Assembly: GCA_900314335.1 (NCBI GenBank)
Contig: OMUV01000180.1
Location: 1-41,113 of the forward strand
Reading direction: 5' to 3'
Length of the DNA stretch: 41,113 nt
Source of the DNA: an uncultured Prevotellaceae bacterium
GTDB taxonomy: Bacteria; Bacteroidota; Bacteroidia; Bacteroidales; Bacteroidaceae
In this document: positions 1 to 7,417 of the stretch, in pieces
Numbering within the stretch: the first letter of the stretch is position 1
Layout of the letters: the number at the start of each line of letters is the position of its first letter
The notes under the pieces: generated by a model
Told to the model about the DNA's origin: nothing
Database searches by the model: none
Seen by the model: the letters and a program-made list of their open reading frames with translations, nothing else
Program-made: the position numbers and the translations under genes

Positions 1-1293
1 GCCGCAACGGATGCTAAGGCTACGACGAACGCTGCGACTGCCGCCAAGACCGATGCGAAGAAAGCAACGACCGATACAAAGGCCGCTAAGACTGATACGA
101 ATGCCGCCGCAACCGCCAAGACTTCTGCCGTAACAAAGACGACTCCAACGGCAACCGATGCGAAGGCCGCCGCAAAGGATGCGAAGGATACCAAGACCGA
201 CAAGGCCAGCGCGGGCAAGTCTGCCGTGAAGAACAGCGTGCGTGCCCGCCGCGACAGTTTGCTCCGCGCCCGCAAGGAAGCCGCTGACGCCGCCAAGAAA
301 TCCGCCGCCGCAGAGACCGAGAAGACTGCCGCAAAGACTACGACGAATACAGCGAAAGCCGCGAAGGCTGCTGCTAAGACTGCCGCTGCTAACAAGACTG
401 CCACCACCGCTACGAAGGCCGCTGCCACAACGGCTGCTGCGACCACCGCGAAGACTGCGACGAAGGCTGCCAAGGCCGCCGCGACCTCCGCGAAGGCTGC
501 GGCGAATACCGCGAAAGCGGCAAAGACTACCGCTAAGTCGGCGACCACCACTACAAAATCTGCGACCACTGCCGCGGATGCCGCATCAGCCAAAGCCAGG
601 GCCAAAGCGGCCGCCAAGGCGGAGAAAGCCGCCGCCAAGGCGCGCAAGAAGGCTGCCGCCAAGGCGCGTCGCGACAGCATAGCCACGGCAAAGGCTGCGG
701 CCAAGGCTGCTGCGGCGAAGGCCAAGGCCGAGAAGAAGGCCGCCAAACTCAAAGCCGACTCGATAAAGCGCGCAGAGAAGGCCGCCGCCAAGCAGCGCGC
801 CGATTCCGTGAAGAAGGCGCAGAAGGCGGCTGCAAAGCAGCAGACAGTGGCGCGGGCTCAGGCTGCGCGCTCGCAGGATAGCGCGAAGGTGAAATCGACC
901 GTGCGCAAGAAGGCCACGGACACCACCGCCGCGACCGCGAAGGCCGCCAAGCAGACCGCGAAGACGGCTGCAAGCACGAAGACTGCCGCGAAGAGCACCG
1001 CGAAATCCGCGACAACAACCACCAAGACCGCTACTAAGACCGCCAAGGCGGCCACCAGCGCAACCAAAGCCGCGGCGACTGCCGCGAAGGCTACTTCGAC
1101 CACCAGCAAGACTGCCACCAGCGCCGCGAAATCTACCTCAACTTCGGCCAAGGCCGCCACGACCACAACCAAGACCAATACATCCACCTCCAAGGCCACG
1201 CCCAAGATCATGGACAAGGCCCTGCAGGACTCCATCATAGCCAAGGCGCGCCGCGACGCCGAACTCGAGAAGGCGAAGAAGAACAAGAAATAA
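1..1293 (+). CDS. Lys/Ala/Thr-rich histone-H1-like low-complexity protein (5' end outside window)
   Basis: The frame is open from base 1, so the gene starts left of the window. A GTG at 226 is only an internal codon. About 430 residues are visible, almost all Ala, Lys and Thr, in irregular repeats such as AAKTA, TTTK and KAAAKA. This resembles histone H1 tails and bacterial Hc1/AlgP-type DNA-binding tails. A second theme recurs: short Arg/Lys-Asp-Ser motifs (ARRDS, KADSI, RADSV, LQDSI) spaced through the middle and at the end, which ends in ELEKAKKNKK. No signal peptide or folded domain is seen in the visible part; either could lie upstream. Inference: a strongly basic, disordered, nucleic-acid-binding or envelope-linking tail. 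The repetitive DNA should make its length variable. The coding frame is certain, the function is not. Confidence 0.75.
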   Translation, partial: AATDAKATTNAATAAKTDAKKATTDTKAAKTDTNAAATAKTSAVTKTTPTATDAKAAAKDAKDTKTDKASAGKSAVKNSVRARRDSLLRARKEAADAAKKSAAAETEKTAAKTTTNTAKAAKAAAKTAAANKTATTATKAAATTAAATTAKTATKAAKAAATSAKAAANTAKAAKTTAKSATTTTKSATTAADAASAKARAKAAAKAEKAAAKARKKAAAKARRDSIATAKAAAKAAAAKAKAEKKAAKLKADSIKRAEKAAAKQRADSVKKAQKAAAKQQTVARAQAARSQDSAKVKSTVRKKATDTTAATAKAAKQTAKTAASTKTAAKSTAKSATTTTKTATKTAKAATSATKAAATAAKATSTTSKTATSAAKSTSTSAKAATTTTKTNTSTSKATPKIMDKALQDSIIAKARRDAELEKAKKNKK

Positions 1294-1297
1294 CCCC

Positions 1298-1311
1298 TTC
1301 GGCACGCCGAA
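1298..1311 (+). terminator. Weak stem-loop after the Lys/Ala-rich gene
   Basis: TTCGG and CCGAA flank the loop CACG and are followed by TTTAAT. The stem is only 5 bp, so it is a weak terminator candidate. It directly abuts the direct repeat upstream of the response regulator gene. Confidence 0.35.
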
Positions 1312-1369
1312 TTTAATAGCTTCTTAACAACCGCCATTCTCTCCTCGTCCCGAATTATCGCTAATATTG
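1312..1369 (+). promoter_or_regulatory. Pho-box-like direct repeat and -7 element before the two-component operon
   Basis: TTTAAT (1312-1317) and CTTAAC (1323-1328) sit 11 bases apart, the spacing of PhoB half-sites. TAATATTG (1362-1369), one mismatch from TAnnTTTG, lies 33 bases further on. The 17-base stretch 1312-1328 matches 11756-11772, upstream of a phosphate transporter, at 15 of 17 positions. No TTTG is seen at -33, as expected for an activator-dependent promoter. Confidence 0.55.
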
Positions 1370-1373
1370 CAAT

Positions 1374-2072
1374 ATGAAACAGAACGAAGATCCCCGCCCC
1401 TGCATATTGATTATCGACGACGAGGCGGACATACGCGAGATATTGCAAGTGAACCTTGAGACGCGCGGCTACGACACGCTGACGGCCGCGTCGGCCGAAG
1501 CGGGCCTCAGTCTCCTTAACGACTCCGTATCTCTTATTCTCCTCGATGTGATGCTGGGCGGAATGTCCGGCTTCGCCATGGCGCGCCATCTGCGCAAGGA
1601 CCTGCACAGCCGTGTGCCCATCATCTTCCTCACGGCCAGGGACACCGAGAACGACCTGCTCACCGGATTCTCCGCCGGAGGCGATGACTATGTGGCCAAG
1701 CCCTTCTCCATCCACGAGGTGCTGGCCCGCGTGGCCGCCGTGCTGAGACGCGGGCAGAGCGCCGCGGCTCAGGAGAGCGAGCACATCGCTCTGGGCGGCA
1801 TCGAGATAGAGCCCGAGCGCAAACTGGTGCGCGCAGAGGGCCGCGAAGTGATACTCACGCCCAAGGAATACGGCATCCTCAAACTGCTCATGGAGCACCC
1901 GGGACGCGTCTTCTCGCGCGAGGAGATCCTGCAGAGCGTCTGGGAGAACGGCACCTTCGTCCTGGAGCGCACCATCGACGTCCACATCACCCGCATCCGC
2001 GCCAAGCTCGGCGAGGCGGGCAATCAGATCATCAATCGTCAGGGCTACGGCTACTGCTTTCAAGAGAAATGA
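1374..2072 (+). CDS. OmpR/PhoB-family response regulator
   Basis: DNA-binding response regulator of a two-component system, 232 aa. The receiver domain (about residues 8-122) has the acidic pair D15-D16, the phospho-acceptor D58 in LILLDVM, T87 in FLTARD and K109 in VAKPF. The C-terminal part (about 130-232) is an OmpR-type winged helix with the usual LTPKEYGIL start and a TIDVHITRIRAKLG recognition region. It overlaps the following histidine kinase gene by 4 bases (ATGA), so the two are co-translated. Its upstream region carries an 11-base-spaced direct repeat that also occurs before the phosphate transporter at 11854. From that I infer a PhoB-like, self-regulated phosphate-response regulator. 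RprY-like is the alternative. The family is sure; the phosphate role is moderately supported. Confidence 0.93.
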   Translation: MKQNEDPRPCILIIDDEADIREILQVNLETRGYDTLTAASAEAGLSLLNDSVSLILLDVMLGGMSGFAMARHLRKDLHSRVPIIFLTARDTENDLLTGFSAGGDDYVAKPFSIHEVLARVAAVLRRGQSAAAQESEHIALGGIEIEPERKLVRAEGREVILTPKEYGILKLLMEHPGRVFSREEILQSVWENGTFVLERTIDVHITRIRAKLGEAGNQIINRQGYGYCFQEK

Positions 2073-3832
2073 AGCGCCTGAGGTATAAATACAAGCTTCT
2101 CCTGTCGTTCACCGCCATCTTTGCGGCCTTCGCCGCCATCATGGTGCTCTTTGAGATGCACTATGAGCGCACCCTCAGGCTCGGCGACTTCCGCTCCCAG
2201 ATGAGTACATACGTCGATATGGCCCACCGCGAGATTGCCGCCGAGGGCGGACGGCTCCGGCCAGCGACCTTCACGCGCTTTCAGGCCGCCATGCCCCGCG
2301 ACGTCCGCTTCACCATCCTCACGCGTGGCGGCAAAGTGGTCTACGAGTCGGGCTCAGAGCAGGCCGCGAGGATGGACAACCATCTCCACCGCCCCGAGGT
2401 GAACGACGCGCTGCGCATCCCCGAGGGCAGCTACGATGTGCGCCTCTCCTCTACCTACCATCGCGACTATTTCTACTACGCCCGCGTCGCCGGGCCCTAC
2501 ATCATCCGTGTGGCGCGCCCTTACGAGGGCAATGTGCGCGGCCTCCTGCGTCCTACCAATGTCTTTCTGCTCTTTGTGCTCCTCGTGCTGCCCATAGCGC
2601 TCGTGGTGCTCATCTATGTCTCCGACGGCTTCGGCAGGGCGGTGGTCAGGTTGCGCGAGTTTGCCGACCAGGCCGCCCACGGGCAGATCAACTACAGCGC
2701 TATCGACTTTCCCCATTCTGAGCTCGGCGACATAGGCCGCCGCATCATGAGCCTCTACCGCCAGATCGAGGAGAAGGGCCAGGAAGCGCGCACCGACAGA
2801 GAGAGGCTCATACGCCACTTCCGCTATTTCGAGGGCGGCATAGCCATCTTTGACAAGAACAAGGAGAAGGTCTACGCCAATCCCCGCTTCGTCCAGTATG
2901 TCAACTCCATCCTCCCCTCGCCCACCGGCAATATAGACACGATATGGCAGGCGGAGGCGTTTCAGGCCGCGCGCGAGTTTGCCGAGCTCAATGCCGGTAC
3001 CCAGGCCTCCGACGACGAGGTGCCCGTGATGCGCTACAACATCCACTCTGGCGGCGCCAACTATGCCGTGCAGGTAGTCGTATACAGCGAGACGGGATTT
3101 GAGATGACCATCTACGATGTGACGCGGGCCGAGAAGAACAGGATCCTCAAGCAGCAGATGAGCAACAACATCACCCACGAACTGCGCACACCCGTGAGCA
3201 GCATCCGCGGCTACATAGAGACCATCCTCGAGTGCGACGGCCTGAGCGACGAGCGCAAGCGCTACTTCCTCGAGCGCGCCTACAATCAGGTCATCCGCCT
3301 GAGCGAACTGATACGCGATGTGGCCATCATCAACAAGGTGGAAGAGGCGCCCGAGACGCTGCACAAGGAGAATGTCTCGCCCCACGACATCATGGCCGAG
3401 GTGGTGGAGGAGTTTCAGCAGAAGATAGCTGACAACTCGATCACCGTCGAGAACAACATCGCCCCCGACATCACTGTCTACGGCAACTATTCGCTGGTCT
3501 ACTCCATCTTCCGCAACCTGGTGGAGAACGCGGTGCGCTATGCCGGCCGCGGTGTGAGGATCTGCGCCGAGTGCTACAACAGCGACGACGACTTCTGCTT
3601 CTTCAATTTCTACGACACCGGCAAGGGCTGCCCCGAGGAGCATCTGCCGCGCCTCTTCGAGCGATTCTACAGGGCCGAAGAGGGCCGCACACGCGACACA
3701 GGCGGTTCCGGCCTCGGCCTCTCCATCGTGCGCAACGCCGTAGCCTTCCACAAGGGCAACATCTCGGTGCGCAACCGCGTGGGCGGCGGCCTCCAGTTCC
3801 TCTTCTCCCTGCAGCGCCGCGCCCTGGAGTAA
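2069..3832 (+). CDS. Membrane sensor histidine kinase, partner of the upstream regulator
   Basis: Sensor kinase of 587 aa in the inner membrane. Transmembrane segments lie at about residues 10-28 and 165-184 and enclose a sensor region of about 135 residues. A HAMP-like linker follows (about 186-232), then a PAS-like region (about 245-350). The HisKA domain has phospho-acceptor H370 in NITHELRTP. The ATPase domain has the N-box with N483 and N487, the G1 box DTGKG (516-520), the F-box LFERFYR and the G2 box GSGLGLS (546-552). All catalytic motifs are intact. Start codon choice follows the ATGA overlap with the regulator gene. The PhoR-like order (two TM, HAMP, PAS, HisKA) fits the phosphate role inferred from the upstream direct repeat, although PhoR kinases often lack such a large extracytoplasmic sensor. 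Confidence 0.92.
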   Translation: MKRLRYKYKLLLSFTAIFAAFAAIMVLFEMHYERTLRLGDFRSQMSTYVDMAHREIAAEGGRLRPATFTRFQAAMPRDVRFTILTRGGKVVYESGSEQAARMDNHLHRPEVNDALRIPEGSYDVRLSSTYHRDYFYYARVAGPYIIRVARPYEGNVRGLLRPTNVFLLFVLLVLPIALVVLIYVSDGFGRAVVRLREFADQAAHGQINYSAIDFPHSELGDIGRRIMSLYRQIEEKGQEARTDRERLIRHFRYFEGGIAIFDKNKEKVYANPRFVQYVNSILPSPTGNIDTIWQAEAFQAAREFAELNAGTQASDDEVPVMRYNIHSGGANYAVQVVVYSETGFEMTIYDVTRAEKNRILKQQMSNNITHELRTPVSSIRGYIETILECDGLSDERKRYFLERAYNQVIRLSELIRDVAIINKVEEAPETLHKENVSPHDIMAEVVEEFQQKIADNSITVENNIAPDITVYGNYSLVYSIFRNLVENAVRYAGRGVRICAECYNSDDDFCFFNFYDTGKGCPEEHLPRLFERFYRAEEGRTRDTGGSGLGLSIVRNAVAFHKGNISVRNRVGGGLQFLFSLQRRALE

Positions 3833-4127
3833 GGGCACGGTGAGCCTTCGCCTAGGTAGTCGGAAAGTCCTCCCGCCGACCCCCTTCGCGGGAGTAATTG
3901 CTTTGCGCCGCGGCGCATTATCTTTCCCGAATATTTTGTAGTATTGCTGTTCTCTATAATATGTACTTTTGCCCGTAGCTTTACTTTATTCGGCTCAAGC
4001 GGAGATAGCAAAAGTTTTTGTTTCCGAGCGTGGAAGTCCGCCCTGATATTGTCTCTCTACCGGAAGTTTTACCGGAGACCAATAATATTGCATCATAGAG
4101 CCGGTCCCTGTCTTACTATTGCCTGCG
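3833..4127. other. Gap between convergent operons, with a hairpin and an orphan promoter-like site
   Basis: No convincing gene. An inverted repeat CTCCCGC (3870-3876) / GCGGGAG (3888-3894) may end the kinase transcript, though no T-run follows. TACTTTTG at 3964-3971 matches the Bacteroidetes -7 element on the plus strand. It is followed by about 150 untranslated-looking bases that include the pairings GTCT/AGAC and CCGG/CCGG at about 4050-4080. This could be a small RNA or an antisense transcript into the 3' end of the minus-strand gene; there is no direct proof. Confidence 0.35.
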
Positions 4128-5531
4128 CTATAGGTCGGCGGTCTTTGCGATGACGGCGCCGCTGCTCAGCAGGTAATCTATAGCGCGTGAGGCGCATTTT
4201 CCGGCCTTGCCCCGAAGGTCAGCGCTTTGAAAGCTCGGCATGAGGGCTTCGGTGAGTGCTCCCACGGTCATGGGTGAGGACAAGAGGGCGATGATATTCC
4301 GCTCCGTGTTGTACAGGGGTATTTCCACATATCCCTCGCCCGTGACGGACGGTATGACCGCGGTAAAGCACGGCTGTGTCATGCGCTCGGGGCAAAGGCG
4401 AAGCCTTACCGCTTCCCGCTCGGCCTCGTCCACGGGCAGGAGGTGCAGGAACGGGTGGAGCTGCAGTGTGCGGCTGTCTCGGCTTTCCCCCTCGATGGCG
4501 AGCCCCGCGATGTTGTCGGCCGCTGCGCGCTCCTCGGCTATCAGTACGTCCGGGCTGACGACGGCAAATGTGCGCACCGTTTCCCTCAGAGCCGCCTCGT
4601 AGTGCGGGGCGCCCTGCGAGGCGACGGGGAGCGGGGCGGCGGGGTGGAGCAGCCTGTGGCGCTCGGGAAACAGGTCCGCCACTCTGCGCCACATCTCGGG
4701 ATACTCGCGCAGCAGGGTGAGCTCTACACTGCGGCATATATCCTTGCGCCGCTTCATGCCGCCCAAGATATGGACGAATTGCCGCTGTCCGAAGTGGAGC
4801 ATGTCGGAGAATTCCTCAGGCAGATAACCGTTGTCGCGTACTCGCTGCGGCCATATTGTCGCCGGTACCGGTCCCGCCTCACGCGCCATTATGGAGAAGA
4901 AGATCTGCTCAAAGACCACATTGGCGCTGATGTCATCGTTGCGGAAACGGTCGGAGTTGAAATCATTGTCACGAAAGAAGCGGAATACTGCCTCCGAGAA
5001 GCGCCCGAAGAAATCAATATCCGTTCCGCCGCAAAACCCGAGATTGCACGACGGCACGTCGTCGCTCTCCAAGACGCGGCGAAACGACTCCTGCAGCTTC
5101 AGTCCGCTTATCCCCAGCAGGCGGTCTATCATCCTGCGGTAGTAGTCGGTGCACAGCTCCGTGTTTTGCACTATGAGAGGGCTTGCGAGCGTTTGCTCTG
5201 TGAGCGGCTTCGTCAGATAGATGTCTCCGTCTATGTGAATGAACGACTCTCTCTGCAGAGAGTAGGTGTGTACTTTGACCAGCGCCCAGTGGCACGTGAG
5301 GCAGTGGAACCGGTCGTACACGACCTTTACCTCGGTGTACGGCAGGCCGAGGCGGTCTATGAGCATGCGCGCTCCCTCACTGTCGGTGTAGAGCTCCAGG
5401 CGGTCGAAGTGCTGCCTCAGCTTCAGGGCGCTTAGAGCCCACGACATGAGATGGTATTCCGCATCGAGCCACCAGAACTGTGACTCCTCCAGCCTTCTGT
5501 CCCCGCACCACAATGTCTGTACTGCTTTCAC
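4128..5531 (-). CDS. DUF6734/glycosyltransferase-like protein with C-terminal PqqD-like domain
   Basis: A 467-aa cytoplasmic protein, last gene of a three-gene operon; its ATG overlaps the end of the preceding gene by 4 bases. The N-terminal half (1 to about 280) starts MKAVQTLWCG, continues with EYHLMSWALS and has a DGD motif at 101-103 in FIHIDGDIYL, like the metal-binding DxD of GT-A sugar transferases. From memory this pattern fits DUF6734. The last 80 residues (about 389-467) have the outline of a PqqD/RRE winged helix: a PLYNTERNIIALL strand-helix, MTVGALTEALM, then RAIDYLLSSGAVI. Such domains hold leader peptides of ribosomally made peptides. Inference: it binds and modifies, possibly glycosylates, the Cys-Gly-repeat protein encoded first in the operon. 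Its base composition is host-like, unlike the two AT-richer genes before it. Other view: an unrelated glycan-modifying enzyme. Confidence 0.7.
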   Translation of the reverse strand: MKAVQTLWCGDRRLEESQFWWLDAEYHLMSWALSALKLRQHFDRLELYTDSEGARMLIDRLGLPYTEVKVVYDRFHCLTCHWALVKVHTYSLQRESFIHIDGDIYLTKPLTEQTLASPLIVQNTELCTDYYRRMIDRLLGISGLKLQESFRRVLESDDVPSCNLGFCGGTDIDFFGRFSEAVFRFFRDNDFNSDRFRNDDISANVVFEQIFFSIMAREAGPVPATIWPQRVRDNGYLPEEFSDMLHFGQRQFVHILGGMKRRKDICRSVELTLLREYPEMWRRVADLFPERHRLLHPAAPLPVASQGAPHYEAALRETVRTFAVVSPDVLIAEERAAADNIAGLAIEGESRDSRTLQLHPFLHLLPVDEAEREAVRLRLCPERMTQPCFTAVIPSVTGEGYVEIPLYNTERNIIALLSSPMTVGALTEALMPSFQSADLRGKAGKCASRAIDYLLSSGAVIAKTADL

Positions 5532-6517
5532 CTCTTCACCTCGTTTTGTTTCTCCGCATTCTTATGCTCCTTCAGGTAGCGGCGGTTGGCTTTCTCGTAG
5601 TGTTTGAGAGCATATTTGTACATCTTCAAATTTCGCTCCTCGTTTCTCACCTCCTTTTGATAGTGAATGATCTCATTGTCATAGCATCCTTCCAATTTAT
5701 CATTAGCTTGATATATATTGCGGTCTATTTTCAGATTTATGGATTGTTCTCTGTTTTTTAAGTTCTCCTTATTTTGCTTGATATAATCGTTTAAGAGTAT
5801 TTTATTGCTGGCTAAGACAAATTTGTGCATTTCTATCAATTTACGATATTCTGTAATTTTTCCGCCATAGGGACCTTGTATCGGGAAACCGTATTTGGGC
5901 AGCCGGCGGTATTTCTTGTAGTCTACACTATATTTTACGGTACTTTTCGCCTGGTCCAGAGGATAGTAGTGTACATCAGCCGTCAGACATTTGATAACGC
6001 GATTCTTATTTTTGCCGGATATGGTGAAGTAAGCCTTGATTTTGAAATGTTTCTTCTCCCTATAATGCTTTATCCGTCCCCGGTTTATGCTCCATGGTCT
6101 CCATCGCATTGTTTGGGTACCGTCGATGATAGTATCAATGTCTTTCCTGTTCAGCAGTTCTGCATCAAAGCGGTATGAGCCGAAGTAGCCCAAAGGAGAG
6201 TTCTTACGAATGATGCTCGCGAGTTCCCGCTTGTCTTGCGGTAAGTGGTTGCGGTCCCCTATGCCGTAGAGATAGATGTAAGTCACGAATGTGTCGCGGG
6301 GCGCAATGATTTTGGTAAGCCCGAATGAGAATCCATTATCCGGCTTCCCGTTAAGGCAGTCTTGCTTCAGCGGCTCGTATACCTCCCGATAAAAGTGGCT
6401 GTTAGGGTCATTGCGTATCTCGTCGAAGGACTGAGTGACAACTTGCCCTTTTGCTGCGAGCCCGCACAGTGTAAACCATGCGGCGAATGTTACAGCGATA
6501 AATGTGTGGCGTCTCAT
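5528..6517 (-). CDS. Secreted protein of unknown family with basic, coiled C-terminus
   Basis: A 329-aa protein that I do not recognise. The N-terminus MRRHTFIAVTFAAWFTLCG followed by LAAKGQ is a clear Sec signal peptide with cleavage near residue 24. The middle (about 60-235) is rich in Tyr and aromatic residues and looks like a mixed alpha/beta domain. The last 85 residues are Lys/Glu/Asn-rich and predicted helical, probably a coiled coil. It starts 2 bases after the stop of the Cys-Gly-repeat gene and overlaps the DUF6734-like gene by 4 bases, so all three are co-transcribed and probably act together. Base composition is much more AT-rich than that of the flanking operons, suggesting transfer. 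A role in export, anchoring or binding of the repeat protein would be a guess. Confidence 0.75.
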   Translation of the reverse strand: MRRHTFIAVTFAAWFTLCGLAAKGQVVTQSFDEIRNDPNSHFYREVYEPLKQDCLNGKPDNGFSFGLTKIIAPRDTFVTYIYLYGIGDRNHLPQDKRELASIIRKNSPLGYFGSYRFDAELLNRKDIDTIIDGTQTMRWRPWSINRGRIKHYREKKHFKIKAYFTISGKNKNRVIKCLTADVHYYPLDQAKSTVKYSVDYKKYRRLPKYGFPIQGPYGGKITEYRKLIEMHKFVLASNKILLNDYIKQNKENLKNREQSINLKIDRNIYQANDKLEGCYDNEIIHYQKEVRNEERNLKMYKYALKHYEKANRRYLKEHKNAEKQNEVKR

Positions 6518-6519
6518 AG

Positions 6520-7176
6520 CTATATTTTATTAGTCACACTACCAGATATACTTCCTCTAAGATTATAATATTGGTCTTCTACACAAGATATAATGCCGTG
6601 ATTTGCAGTTACATTAACGGAAATATCTCTTTTATCGGGACTAGTAGATTTGCATGCTATGCTTTCGTCTATACCATAGTCTCCATATCTTTCCGGAATA
6701 TCCTTGGAGCCTCCAACCGTAACATAAGGGATGGGATTATCGTTTTTGTCCTTACCTTCCGTTGTCATTCCGGTAACAGTCACAGAGCCTTTACTGCTAA
6801 TAACTTCTACATGCCAGGGAGTATACTTTCCGTGATCATCTTTTTTCATTACCGCTTGTACCAGTAGACTAGCCGCAATAGTAAAACTATAATAACCGCT
6901 AGATACGGTTGTCTTTTCTAATTCTATATTGAGCCACGTTTGATTTTTATATACCGGAGTATGGTATAATGGATCATTAGGATCATCTATATCCCCGCTT
7001 CCACTACCACTCCCACAGCCACAACCACAGCCACAACCACAGCCGCAACCACAACCACAGCCGCAACCACAACCACAGCCGTAACTAAACATACCTTCTC
7101 GAGGAGTATCGCTTAGAATCTCCTTCATTTCTTCATCGCTTACCGGATTAAGCTCCTTTTTTGAATCGTTATTCAT
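6520..7176 (-). CDS. Cys-Gly-repeat protein, candidate RiPP-type precursor with C-terminal domain
   Basis: Predicted 218 aa from the ATG at 7176. Order: a polar acidic leader-like segment (1-32) with a helical NPVSDEEMKEILSD stretch; a run of 11 strictly alternating Cys-Gly pairs (C34 to C54); a GSGSGSG linker (55-61); then a domain of about 155 residues, likely beta-rich, with two more Cys. There is no signal peptide. The leader followed by a Gly/Cys core recalls microcin-like and other ribosomally made, modified peptides, but a large domain behind the core is unusual. Candidate modification: S-linked sugars or azole/thioether formation on the cysteines by the operon's DUF6734/PqqD-like protein (inference). 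An in-frame ATG at 7254 with AGGAAG just upstream would add 26 residues. I prefer 7176 because the protein there begins like a typical leader and AT-rich sequence precedes it. Family unknown. Confidence 0.72.
   Translation of the reverse strand: MNNDSKKELNPVSDEEMKEILSDTPREGMFSYGCGCGCGCGCGCGCGCGCGCGCGSGSGSGDIDDPNDPLYHTPVYKNQTWLNIELEKTTVSSGYYSFTIAASLLVQAVMKKDDHGKYTPWHVEVISSKGSVTVTGMTTEGKDKNDNPIPYVTVGGSKDIPERYGDYGIDESIACKSTSPDKRDISVNVTANHGIISCVEDQYYNLRGSISGSVTNKI
7015..7080. repeat. Coding tandem repeat behind the Cys-Gly run
   Basis: On the plus strand an 18-base unit (7033-7050) repeats exactly at 7051-7068, and its first 12 bases again at 7069-7080; 7021-7032 repeats the same 12 bases. Such exact DNA repeats can expand or contract in whole Cys-Gly steps, so the number of cysteines may vary between strains. 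Confidence 0.9.
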
Positions 7177-7384
7177 AAATAAAATGTTTAAATGGTTATT
7201 ATTATTGCCCCTTCGGGCGTTTATTCTTTTCAATCCTTGCTGTAAAGCAGTCATGTCTTCCTGCACTCGGACTTATGTATCTCCTCTATACCGGACACCC
7301 CGTTACGATAGTTTTCCGGTACTCAGGTCTCTATCTTTTGACAGCCCCGAGACGGCTGCCTCATATTTCTTTTTTTATACCGTG

Positions 7385-7417
7385 CAAATATACTTAAATT
7401 TCAATATTACCACCAAA
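7385..7417 (-). promoter_or_regulatory. Promoter of the Cys-Gly-repeat operon
   Basis: Read on the minus strand: TTTG (7417-7414), 21 bases, then TATATTTG (7392-7385), a full Bacteroidetes sigma-A promoter. It predicts an untranslated leader of about 200 bases if translation starts at 7176, or about 120 if at 7254. Confidence 0.7.

Noticed and set aside
858..2063. Long minus-strand frame across the Lys/Ala-rich gene and the response regulator
   Set aside because: It covers two clear plus-strand genes and the shared operator. Its Ala/Val-rich sequence is the mirror of Lys/Ala codons.
3944..4153. Plus-strand frame of 69 codons between kinase and DUF6734-like gene
   Set aside because: It starts before the -7 element, has no codon character, and overlaps the end of the opposite gene.
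7015..7080. Regular repeats looking like a small CRISPR or microsatellite
   Set aside because: The units are codons of the Cys-Gly run with no spacers. They stay in frame with the gene.
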